DNA of 64,000 nucleotides from an uncultured Nocardioides sp. (lineage in GTDB: Bacteria > Actinomycetota > Actinomycetes > Propionibacteriales > Nocardioidaceae), in the NCBI RefSeq assembly GCF_947489365.1, contig NZ_CANLDB010000001.1:744001-808000 (forward strand), read 5' to 3'. Both the position numbers and the translations under genes were made by a program. Under the pieces are notes generated by a model. The model was not told the origin of the DNA and did not search any database. It saw nothing but the letters and a program-made list of their open reading frames with translations. Positions 23,561 to 30,631 of this stretch are shown one piece after another (within the stretch, counting starts at the first letter, position 1; every line of letters begins with the position of its first letter).

Positions 23561-24442
23561 GTGATCACGTCACCGCACGCCCGCCGCACCGCCCTCGGCG
23601 TGGCCGCCGCCTTCCTCGGGGCCGCCGGAGCGATCGCCGTGGCCCCGTCCGCCGAGGCCGCCCCGCGGTCCGACTGGGCGCCCGCGGACTCCGCCACCAT
23701 CCACCCCGGCGTGCAGATGTACACCGAGGGCGCGCAGTGCACGGCCAACTTCGTGTTCACCGACGACGCCGGCTCGACGTACGTCGGGTACGCCGCGCAC
23801 TGCGCGGGCACGGGCGAGGCGACCGACACCAACGGCTGCGAGGCGGCGTCGCTGCCCCTCGGCACGCGGGTCGAGTTCGCCGAGGGCGGCTCGCTGGTCA
23901 GCGGCGGCACCCCGGTGGGCGCCGGCACGCTGGTCTACAGCAGCTGGGACGCCATGGACCGCGCCGGCGAGACCGACGAGAACGCCTGCGCCTACAACGA
24001 CTTCGCGCTCGTCGAGGTCGACGCCGCGGACGCCGACACGGTGAACCCGAGCCTGCCGTTCTGGGGCGGACCGACCGGCATTGACTCCGACGGCCTCCCG
24101 GCCGGCGAGCAGGTGTTCAGCTTCGGCAACTCCAGCCTGCGAGGCGGCGTCGAGGTCCTCTCACCGAAGACCGGCGCCGGCCTCGGCGACCCGGCCGGCA
24201 GCGACGGCTGGACGCACCCGCTCTACACCGTGACCCCCGGCGTCCCGGGCGACTCCGGCAGTGCCTTCCTCGACGCGGAGGGCCAGGCCGTCGGCACGCT
24301 GTCGACCCTCGGGCTCGCGCCCCTGCCGGCGTCCAACAACATCGGCGACCTGTCCCGCGAGCTCGCGTACGCCCAGCAGACGTCGGGCATCGCCGGGCTG
24401 CAGCTCGTCGAGGGCACGGAGCCCTTCACGCCTGTGCCGTGA
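23561..24442 (+). CDS. Secreted S1-type (trypsin-like) serine protease, copy 1
   Basis: A 293-residue protein with a signal peptide (GVAAAFLGAAGAIAVAP, cleavage near AEAA-PR). The catalytic triad is visible as YAAHCAGTG (His), AYNDFALVEV (Asp) and PGDSGSAFL (Ser), in the order of the chymotrypsin fold. The two Cys pairs (QCTANF with AHC; GC with AC) suggest disulfides. Substrate specificity is not predictable. It is one of three tandem paralogues. GGGAGGGA stands 8 bases before GTG 23561. Confidence 0.87.
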   Translation: MITSPHARRTALGVAAAFLGAAGAIAVAPSAEAAPRSDWAPADSATIHPGVQMYTEGAQCTANFVFTDDAGSTYVGYAAHCAGTGEATDTNGCEAASLPLGTRVEFAEGGSLVSGGTPVGAGTLVYSSWDAMDRAGETDENACAYNDFALVEVDAADADTVNPSLPFWGGPTGIDSDGLPAGEQVFSFGNSSLRGGVEVLSPKTGAGLGDPAGSDGWTHPLYTVTPGVPGDSGSAFLDAEGQAVGTLSTLGLAPLPASNNIGDLSRELAYAQQTSGIAGLQLVEGTEPFTPVP

Positions 24443-24505
24443 CCTCCTGAGACCGCACGACCCGTCCCCCGACACCGCCACGGCACCGGACCCCGTCGGC
24501 GGACC

Positions 24506-24538
24506 GAGACCCGCCCGGCCCCTCGCCGGGCGGGTCTC
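24506..24538 (+). terminator. Terminator between protease copies 1 and 2
   Basis: GAGACCCGCCCGGC and GCCGGGCGGGTCTC form a perfect 14-bp stem around a 5-base loop, 64 bases after the first protease gene. There is no U-run. It implies that copy 2 has its own promoter. Confidence 0.65.
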
Positions 24539-24611
24539 GTGCGTGCCGACGGTTTCGTGCGTCGTACGAGCGGGCAGGACCCGGGCACACCACCCAGGCC
24601 CAGGAGCACCC

Positions 24612-25529
24612 ATGACCGCACGTCCCCGCACCCCCCGGCACCCTGCCGCCCTCACCGTCGCGCTCGGTGGCACGGTCCTGGTGGCGGGCGCCCTGCTCGC
24701 GCCGGTGCCCGCCACCGCTGCTCCCGCCGAGACGACGGCCGCCGTGCTGTCCGACCCCGACGACTGGGCTCCGGTGGACGAGGCGACCATCACGCCGGGC
24801 ATGCAGATGTACACCGAGGGCGGTCAGTGCACCTCGAACTTCGTCTTCACCGACGCCGAGGGCACCGTGTACGTCGGCTACTCGGCGCACTGCGCCGGCA
24901 CCGGGGAGTCCAGCGACATCGACGGCTGCGCCAACGGCTCCCTGCCCCTCGGCACGCGGGTCGAGTTCGCGGAGGGCGGCTCCCTGGTCGAGGAGGGCAC
25001 GCAGGTCGGTGGCGGCGAGCTCGTCTACAGCAGCTGGCTCGCGATGGACGAGGTCGGCGAGACCGACCCCGACACCTGCCTCTACAACGACTTCGCGCTC
25101 GTGGAGGTCGACACCGACGACGTCGACCAGGTCAACCCGTCCATCCCGATCTGGGGTGGTCCCGTCGGCATCGACACCGACGGCCTCGAGGCGGGGGAGC
25201 GGGTCCACAGCTACGGCATGTCCTCCCTCCGCGGCGACCTGAACCCGCTGCTGTCGCCCAAGGTCGGGGCCGCGATGGGCGACGCCTCCGGCGCCTGGAC
25301 GCACCCGCTCTACACGCTGTCGCCGGGCATCCCGGGCGACTCCGGCAGCGCGTTCCTCGACTCCGAGGGCAACGCGGTCGGGAGCCTGTCGACGCTGACG
25401 ATCCTGCCCGTCCCGGGCGGCAACAACATCGCCGACATCAACCTGGCCCTGGCGTACGCGCAGGAGCACTCCGGCATCGAGGGCCTGGAGATGGTGGCCG
25501 GCACCGAGGACTTCTCCGGCGCGCCGTGA
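24612..25529 (+). CDS. Secreted S1-type serine protease, copy 2
   Basis: A 305-residue protein with a signal peptide (TVALGGTVLVAGALLAPVPATAA). The triad motifs YSAHCAGTG, LYNDFALVEV and PGDSGSAFL are all retained. The sequence is strongly acidic (DTDDVDQ, EEGTQVGGGELV) compared with copy 3, which is basic, so the copies may work on differently charged targets. The ATG at 24612 follows AGGAGCACCC. It lies 170 bases after copy 1 and 62 before copy 3. Confidence 0.87.
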   Translation: MTARPRTPRHPAALTVALGGTVLVAGALLAPVPATAAPAETTAAVLSDPDDWAPVDEATITPGMQMYTEGGQCTSNFVFTDAEGTVYVGYSAHCAGTGESSDIDGCANGSLPLGTRVEFAEGGSLVEEGTQVGGGELVYSSWLAMDEVGETDPDTCLYNDFALVEVDTDDVDQVNPSIPIWGGPVGIDTDGLEAGERVHSYGMSSLRGDLNPLLSPKVGAAMGDASGAWTHPLYTLSPGIPGDSGSAFLDSEGNAVGSLSTLTILPVPGGNNIADINLALAYAQEHSGIEGLEMVAGTEDFSGAP

Positions 25530-25591
25530 CGACGGGGGAGACGAGGGGGACCGGGCCGTGACCGACCGTCGACGCGATCGTTGCCCCTGAC

Positions 25592-26479
25592 ATGCGACCC
25601 GTCCGAGCCCTCGCCTCCGCCCTGTCCCTCGCCGCCCTCGGTGCGGCGTTCCTGATGCCGGGCGCCGCGGCGTCCGCTGCCTCGGCCGTCGGCTCCGCGG
25701 TCGACTCCGCCGACGCCGGCCGCTGGGCCCCCGCGGAGACGGCGACGATCACCCCGGGCGTGCAGATGTACACCGCCGGCGCCCAGTGCACCGCCAACTT
25801 CGTGTTCCGCGACGGCTCCGGCCGGACCTACGTCGGGTACGCCGCGCACTGCGCGGGCACCGGCGAGGCCACCGACACCAACGGCTGCGAGGCGGGCTCG
25901 CTGAAGCTCGGCACGCCGGTGCGCTTCGCGCGCGGCGGCAGCCTCGCGAGCGGCGGCGAGACGGTCGGCCGGGGCACGCTGGTCTACTCCTCGTGGCGCG
26001 CGATGCGGAAGGCGGGCACCACCGCGAACCGGATCTGCGCCAACAACGACTTCGCTCTCGTGCGGGTGCGCGCCGGCGACGTGAAGAAGGTCAACCCGTC
26101 GGTCCCGTTCTTCGGCGGTCCCACGAAGGTCGCCGACGCGCCGGCGGAGGGCACGCAGGTCTACACCTACGGCTCCTCCAGCGCCCGCCCGACCGACGTG
26201 CTCTCGCCCAAGACCGGCGCCTCGCTCGGCACGACGGGCCGTGGCTGGGGCTTCACCGCGTACACCGTGACGCCCGGGATCCCGGGTGACTCGGGCAGCG
26301 GGATGCTCGACGACCAGGGCCGCGCGGTCGGCACCCTGTCGACCGTGGCGATCGCCCCGCTCCCCGCCTCCAACGGGCTGGGCTCGCTGGACGAGGAGCT
26401 CACGTTCGCGCAGAAGCACTCCGGCATCGCCGGTCTGCGCCTGGTCCGCGGCACGGAGCCCTTCACCCCGATCCCCTGA
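25592..26479 (+). CDS. Secreted S1-type serine protease, copy 3
   Basis: A 295-residue protein with a signal peptide (ALSLAALGAAFLMPGAAASA). The triad motifs are YAAHCAGTG, ANNDFALVRV and PGDSGSGML. Many acidic positions of copies 1 and 2 are Lys/Arg here (RFARGGS, MRKAGTTANRI, GDVKKVNP). The C-terminal GTEPFTP ending matches copy 1 almost exactly, so copies 1 and 3 look closer to each other than to copy 2. ATG 25592 has only a weak upstream ribosome site. Confidence 0.87.
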   Translation: MRPVRALASALSLAALGAAFLMPGAAASAASAVGSAVDSADAGRWAPAETATITPGVQMYTAGAQCTANFVFRDGSGRTYVGYAAHCAGTGEATDTNGCEAGSLKLGTPVRFARGGSLASGGETVGRGTLVYSSWRAMRKAGTTANRICANNDFALVRVRAGDVKKVNPSVPFFGGPTKVADAPAEGTQVYTYGSSSARPTDVLSPKTGASLGTTGRGWGFTAYTVTPGIPGDSGSGMLDDQGRAVGTLSTVAIAPLPASNGLGSLDEELTFAQKHSGIAGLRLVRGTEPFTPIP

Positions 26480-26516
26480 GGCCCCGAGGCCCGTCCTGCT
26501 CGGTAGCGTCGGGACG

Positions 26517-26831
26517 GTGGAGCGCCCCGACACCGAGGAGTACGTCGAGCTGGTGCTCGCCTGCGTCGAGTCGGTGCCGGCCGGCCGCGTCACGACGTAC
26601 GGCGCCATCGCGGCGCACCTCGGCTGGTTCGGGCCGCGCCGCGTCGGCAACGTGATGTCGGCGTGGGGCGGTCCGGTGCCGTGGTGGCGCGTCGTCCGCG
26701 CCGACGGATCGCTGCCGCCGAGCCACGGGGCCGAGGCGCGGGCGGCGTACCTCGAGGAGGGGACGCCGGTCCGCCCGTCGGGGAAGGTCGACCTCCCCGA
26801 GGCGTTCTGGGACCCGGGCGACGAGTCCTGA
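26517..26831 (+). CDS. Alkyltransferase-like protein (MGMT fold, ATL type)
   Basis: A 104-residue protein of the C-terminal domain of O6-alkylguanine-DNA alkyltransferases (RVTTYGAIAAHLG, RRVGNVMSAW). The alkyl-accepting PCHR motif is replaced by PWWRVV, so no Cys is available for transfer. This is the hallmark of ATL proteins, which bind O6-alkylguanine and flag it for nucleotide excision repair. It corresponds in position to Rv3204 (recalled). TAGCGT (26504-26509) ends 7 bases before GTG 26517, which supports a leaderless start. Confidence 0.88.
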   Translation: MERPDTEEYVELVLACVESVPAGRVTTYGAIAAHLGWFGPRRVGNVMSAWGGPVPWWRVVRADGSLPPSHGAEARAAYLEEGTPVRPSGKVDLPEAFWDPGDES

Positions 26832-26859
26832 GCCGGCGGCGGGCTGTGATACTGCCGCC

Positions 26860-27528
26860 GTGATGTACCAAGTGCTCCACACGGTGGTGCCGCCCGTGGC
26901 GAAGGCCGTCTGGCGGCCGCGCGTCTCGGGCCTGGAGCACGTGCCCGCCACCGGCGGGGTGCTGCTGGCGAGCAACCACCTGAGCTTCGCGGACAGCCTG
27001 GTCATCCCGATCGTGGTGCCGCGCAAGGTCGTCTTCCTCGCCAAGTCCGACTACTTCACCGGCCCGGGCCTGAAGGGCCGGATGTGGAAGGCCTGGTACG
27101 AGGGCCTCGGAGCGCTGCCGGTCGACCGTGACGACTCCCGCGCCGCCCTGGACAGCCTCGACACCGCGCTGGCCGTGCTGCAGCGCGGGGAGGCGTTCGG
27201 CATCTACCCGGAGGGCACGCGGTCGCGCGACGGCCGGCTCTACCGCGGCCGCACCGGCGTCGCGCACCTGGCGCTCACCGCGGGCGTCCCGATCGTGCCG
27301 GTCGGCCTGAGCGGCACGGAGAAGCTGCAGCCGGTCGGCGCGCGGCTGCCCCGCCTGGTGACGGTCGACGTCCGCTTCGGTGAGGCCCTCCACGTCGCCG
27401 GGCGGTACGACGGCGTCCCGACCGGCCGGGCCCGACGCGAGGTGACGGACCGCGTGATGGCGGCGATCTCGGCGCTGAGCGGTCAGGAGGAGGCCGGGGT
27501 CTACAACGAGCGGCCGGTCGATGCCTGA
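26860..27528 (+). CDS. 1-acylglycerol-3-phosphate acyltransferase (PlsC family)
   Basis: A 222-residue protein with the acyltransferase motifs ASNHLSFADSL (NHx4D catalytic motif), FGIYPEGTRSRDG (EGTR) and VPIVPVGLSG. It is expected to acylate lysophosphatidate or a related glycerol lipid at the inner face of the membrane. The start may be GTG 26860 or the next codon, ATG 26863. The last 8 bases overlap the SDR gene that follows, so the two are co-translated. Confidence 0.88.
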   Translation: MMYQVLHTVVPPVAKAVWRPRVSGLEHVPATGGVLLASNHLSFADSLVIPIVVPRKVVFLAKSDYFTGPGLKGRMWKAWYEGLGALPVDRDDSRAALDSLDTALAVLQRGEAFGIYPEGTRSRDGRLYRGRTGVAHLALTAGVPIVPVGLSGTEKLQPVGARLPRLVTVDVRFGEALHVAGRYDGVPTGRARREVTDRVMAAISALSGQEEAGVYNERPVDA

Positions 27529-28276
27529 CACCGGAGCGTCACGTCCGCTGACCGTCGTGACCGGCGGCACCCGCGGGATCGGCGCGGCCACCGCCCGCCG
27601 CCTGGCGGCCGACGGCCACGACCTCGTGCTGTCGTTCCTCTCCGACGCGGAGGCCGCGGAGGCCACCCGCGCCGCGTGCGCGGGCCACGGCGTCGACTGC
27701 GCCGTCGTGCGGGGCGACCTCAGCCGCAGCGAGGACGTCGACGCCCTGTTCGCGGCGCTGCCCCGCACCCCGACGGGCGTGGTCAACAACGCCGGGCTCA
27801 CCGGCCCCGTGGGCCCGCTCGCCGAGGCCGACCCCGACGTCGTACGGCGGGTGGTGGACGTCAACCTGACCGGCGCGATCCTGGTCGCGCGGGCCGCCGT
27901 CCGCGCCCTGTCGACGTCGTACGGCGGGGACGGTGGGGTGCTCGTGAACGTGAGCTCGGGCGCCGCGACGATCGGCTCGCCGGGCGACTACGTGCACTAC
28001 GCCGCCGCGAAGGCCGGCGTCGACACCCTGACGAAGGGGCTGGCCCAGGAGGTCGGGCCCCAGGGCGTGCGGGTGGTGGGGGTGGCGCCCGGCGCGATCC
28101 GGACCCGCATCCACGCCGACGCGGGCGACCCGGACCGGCTCGACCGCATCGGCGGCGCCGTTGCGCTGGGCCGGGCGGGGGAGCCCGAGGAGGTCGCCGA
28201 GGCCGTCGCCTGGCTCCTGAGCGACGCCGCGGCGTACGTCACCGGGACGACGCTGCGGGTGGCCGGCGGACGCTGA
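27521..28276 (+). CDS. SDR family oxidoreductase (FabG-like)
   Basis: A 251-residue SDR: VVTGGTRGIGAATA (cofactor loop), VVNNAGLTG, VLVNVSSGAAT (Ser), YVHYAAAKAGVDTL (Tyr, Lys) and the C-terminal TTLRVAGGR typical of FabG-like enzymes. The ATG at 27521 lies inside the end of the PlsC gene. A role in lipid or ketone reduction is possible but not shown. Confidence 0.88.
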   Translation: MPDTGASRPLTVVTGGTRGIGAATARRLAADGHDLVLSFLSDAEAAEATRAACAGHGVDCAVVRGDLSRSEDVDALFAALPRTPTGVVNNAGLTGPVGPLAEADPDVVRRVVDVNLTGAILVARAAVRALSTSYGGDGGVLVNVSSGAATIGSPGDYVHYAAAKAGVDTLTKGLAQEVGPQGVRVVGVAPGAIRTRIHADAGDPDRLDRIGGAVALGRAGEPEEVAEAVAWLLSDAAAYVTGTTLRVAGGR

Positions 28277-28280
28277 GGGT

Positions 28281-28308
28281 TTGAGTATCAGGCAACTGAT
28301 ACTAGGCT
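28281..28308 (+). promoter_or_regulatory. Promoter with MarR-type operator between -35 and -10
   Basis: TTGAGT (28281-28286) and TAGGCT (28303-28308) are 16 bases apart. Between them lies the perfect inverted repeat AGTATCAG-GCAA-CTGATACT (28284-28303). The -10 box ends 7 bases before ATG 28316, so the transcript is probably leaderless. The operon it controls contains a MarR regulator as its second gene, the usual autoregulated layout. Confidence 0.85.
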
Positions 28309-28315
28309 CCTCCTC

Positions 28316-29533
28316 ATGCGGGTCGTCGTGGTCGGTGCGGGCATCGGCGGGCTCGCGCTCGCGCAGGGCCTCGTGGGCGAAGGGGTCGACGTCCTCGTGC
28401 TGGAGCGGGACCGTGCGCTGCCGGACACCGGGGGCTACCGGTTGCACCTCACCCCGGCGGCCGGCTCCGCGCTGCGGGGTCTGCTGGGCGCCGAGGCCTG
28501 GCGCTCGGTGGTCGCGGCCTGCGCCCCGCCGGGCGCCTCGCGGCGGATGCACGTGACCGACCGCCGCCTCCGGACACTGGTCACCGCCCCCTTCGAGCCC
28601 GGGCCGGACGACGAGCCGCACCGCATGGTGGGCCGGATCCCGCTGCGGGTCGCGCTCGGCACGGGACTGGCCGACCGGCTGCGGCTCGGGGTCCGGGTGA
28701 CCGGCACGGCGCCCCGGACGGCGGGCGGGGTCGACGTCCTCCTCGCCGATGCGGACCCCGTCGCCGCCGACGTGGTCGTCGCCGCGGACGGCGTGGGGTC
28801 GGTCGTCGCGCGCGGCTGCGCCGGCGGGCCGACCTCCGCCCCGGTCGGCCTGCAGGGCCTCGCCGGTCGCGCCGAGCCCGGTCCCGGGGTGCCGGAGCTG
28901 CTCGGGGCCGGACCCGTCCTCGGCATCGGACCCCACGGCGTGGGCGCCTTCCTCACCCTCCACGCGCCGGCCGACGAGGTTCCCGAGGCGATCTGGGGCC
29001 TGGTGGTCAGCGACGGGGCCGCCGCCCGCGCCGACCTGGGCGATGCCGACCCGCGGGCCGCGGCGGCCCGGCTCCTGCGCGGCTGGGACCCCTGGCTGCG
29101 TGACCTCGTCGCCCACACGGACCCCGCCACCGTGGGGCGCTACCGCTTCCACGCCGCCGACCCCCGCCGTGGGACGGCCCCGTGGCGGGTCGACCCCGCC
29201 GCGCCGGTCGTGGCGCTCGGCGACGCCGTCCACGCCATGCCGCCGACCGGTGGGCAGTCGGCCTCGACGGCGGTCCTGGACGCCGCCGACCTTCGCGACG
29301 CGCTGGTCCGGTCCGCCCCCGACGCCGCCACCCTGGCGGCACGGCTCGACGAGGTCGGCGACACGATCGCCCGTCGGGGCGCGGCGGCCGTGGCCGAGTC
29401 GGTGGCCCCGGCGCGGTGGATCCGTCGTACCGAAGGCCCCGTCGGCTCGGCGGCGCTGCTGGGCGCGGAGCGGGCCGTCAGCTCGGCGCGCGGCCTCCTC
29501 GGCGCCCTGGGCGTCCGTCGGGGTCCCCGGTGA
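28316..29533 (+). CDS. FAD-dependent monooxygenase
   Basis: A 405-residue flavoprotein hydroxylase: VVVVGAGIGGLALAQGL (FAD loop), VLERD, VVAADGVGSVVAR (DG motif) and VVALGDAVHAMPPTGGQSAS (GD motif, FAD ribityl contact). Such single-component enzymes hydroxylate small aromatic or polyketide-like compounds, or modify antibiotics such as tetracyclines and rifamycins. Control by MarR suggests a response to an exogenous phenolic or drug, though the substrate is unknown. It overlaps the MarR gene by 4 bases. Confidence 0.87.
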   Translation: MRVVVVGAGIGGLALAQGLVGEGVDVLVLERDRALPDTGGYRLHLTPAAGSALRGLLGAEAWRSVVAACAPPGASRRMHVTDRRLRTLVTAPFEPGPDDEPHRMVGRIPLRVALGTGLADRLRLGVRVTGTAPRTAGGVDVLLADADPVAADVVVAADGVGSVVARGCAGGPTSAPVGLQGLAGRAEPGPGVPELLGAGPVLGIGPHGVGAFLTLHAPADEVPEAIWGLVVSDGAAARADLGDADPRAAAARLLRGWDPWLRDLVAHTDPATVGRYRFHAADPRRGTAPWRVDPAAPVVALGDAVHAMPPTGGQSASTAVLDAADLRDALVRSAPDAATLAARLDEVGDTIARRGAAAVAESVAPARWIRRTEGPVGSAALLGAERAVSSARGLLGALGVRRGPR

Positions 29534-29976
29534 CCAGGTCGGCGGGCGACCTCGTCCTGTGGCGGCTCGTGCAGACCGCGCACCTCGCCCGGCAGCGGTT
29601 CGAGGACGCCTTCGCCGCCGAGGGCCTGACCGGCTCGCAGTTCGGCGTCCTCGCCGCCCTGGCCGACGGCGACGACCTCACCTCGGCCGAGCTGGCCCGC
29701 GCGATCCTGGTCCGCCCGCAAAGCATGACCGCCTTGGTGCGGCAGCTGGAGTCGGCGGGCCTCGTCGAGCGGGCGGGGCCGGGCGGTCGGGGCCGGGCCA
29801 CCCCGGTCCGGCTGACCACCTCCGGGCGGGAGCGCCTGGCTCGCGGGTACGCCGTCGTCGCGTCGCTCCACGCCCCGTCGGTGACCGGTCTCGACACCTC
29901 CGCCGCGGACCGCCTCGCTGCGCTGCTCACGACCGTCCACGCGTCGCTCGAGGACGCCGACGAGCCGGATCCGTGA
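29530..29976 (+). CDS. MarR family transcriptional regulator
   Basis: A 148-residue winged-helix protein: VLWRLVQTAHLARQRFEDAF (dimer helix), LTGSQFGVLAALADG, SAELARAILVRPQSMTALVRQLESAGLV (helix-turn-helix), then VRLTTSGRERL (wing). It is the expected ligand-responsive repressor of its own operon through the AGTATCAG palindrome at 28284-28303. GTG 29530 overlaps the previous stop, and its own stop overlaps the next start, so three genes are coupled. Confidence 0.9.
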   Translation: MTRSAGDLVLWRLVQTAHLARQRFEDAFAAEGLTGSQFGVLAALADGDDLTSAELARAILVRPQSMTALVRQLESAGLVERAGPGGRGRATPVRLTTSGRERLARGYAVVASLHAPSVTGLDTSAADRLAALLTTVHASLEDADEPDP

Positions 29977-30596
29977 GCCGCGAGGAGTCCGGGCGCCCGG
30001 GGTGGGTGGGCACACTGCTCGGCGTCGGGCAGAACGTCGTCCTGCCCATCGCGGCGTACCTCGTCCTCGTCGGCCTGGGCTGGGCGCCGGTGTGGGCCCT
30101 GGCGGGCTCCGCCGCCGTGAGCGTCGTCGTCCTGGGCGTCGAGTGGCGCCGGACGCGGCGCGTCGACGCCCTCGGGGGCCTCGTGCTGCTGCGCTTCGTG
30201 CTCTCGCTCGCGCTGGCCTGGCTCACCGGTGACGCCCGCGTGCTGCTCGTCAAGGACAGCGCCATCACGGCGGTGATCGCCCTGGTGGGCCTGGCCTCCC
30301 TGCGGTGGGAGCGCCCCGCCGTCGCCCGGATCCGCGCCGACCTGTCTGGGGACCGGGAGGCCTTCGACGCCGAGCTGGCCCGCCGCGGCGACCTGCGGGC
30401 CCTGCACCGTCGCCTGACAGTCGTGTGGGCCGTCGGTCTGCTCGCCGAGGCGGCGACCTCCACGACGGTCGCGCTGCTGGCGCCGATCACCGTGGCGGTC
30501 GTCGTCACGAACCTCACCGGTCCGGCCGTCATCGTCGGCCTGGTCGCCCTCACCGAGCTGCGGGCCCGCCGGCACCGGGCCCCGGCCGAGGCCTGA
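29973..30596 (+). CDS. Integral membrane protein (VC0807-like)
   Basis: A 207-residue protein with about six hydrophobic helices (NVVLPIAAYLVLVGLGW; LAGSAAVSVVVLGV; VLLRFVLSLALAWL; then AITAVIALVGLA, LLAEAATSTTVALLAP and GPAVIVGLVALTEL). It resembles small membrane proteins recalled as the VC0807 family. Its position as the third gene of the MarR operon suggests export of, or tolerance to, the compound handled by the flavoprotein, but this is inference. The start GTG overlaps the MarR stop. Confidence 0.72.
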   Translation: MSREESGRPGWVGTLLGVGQNVVLPIAAYLVLVGLGWAPVWALAGSAAVSVVVLGVEWRRTRRVDALGGLVLLRFVLSLALAWLTGDARVLLVKDSAITAVIALVGLASLRWERPAVARIRADLSGDREAFDAELARRGDLRALHRRLTVVWAVGLLAEAATSTTVALLAPITVAVVVTNLTGPAVIVGLVALTELRARRHRAPAEA

Positions 30597-30631
30597 CCGG
30601 CGCTGTCGGTGGCCCGTGCTTGGGTGGTTGC

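Noticed and set aside
23561..26479. A transposon or phage origin for the protease triplet
   Set aside because: No transposase, terminal inverted repeats, target duplications or integrase were seen; base composition equals the surroundings.
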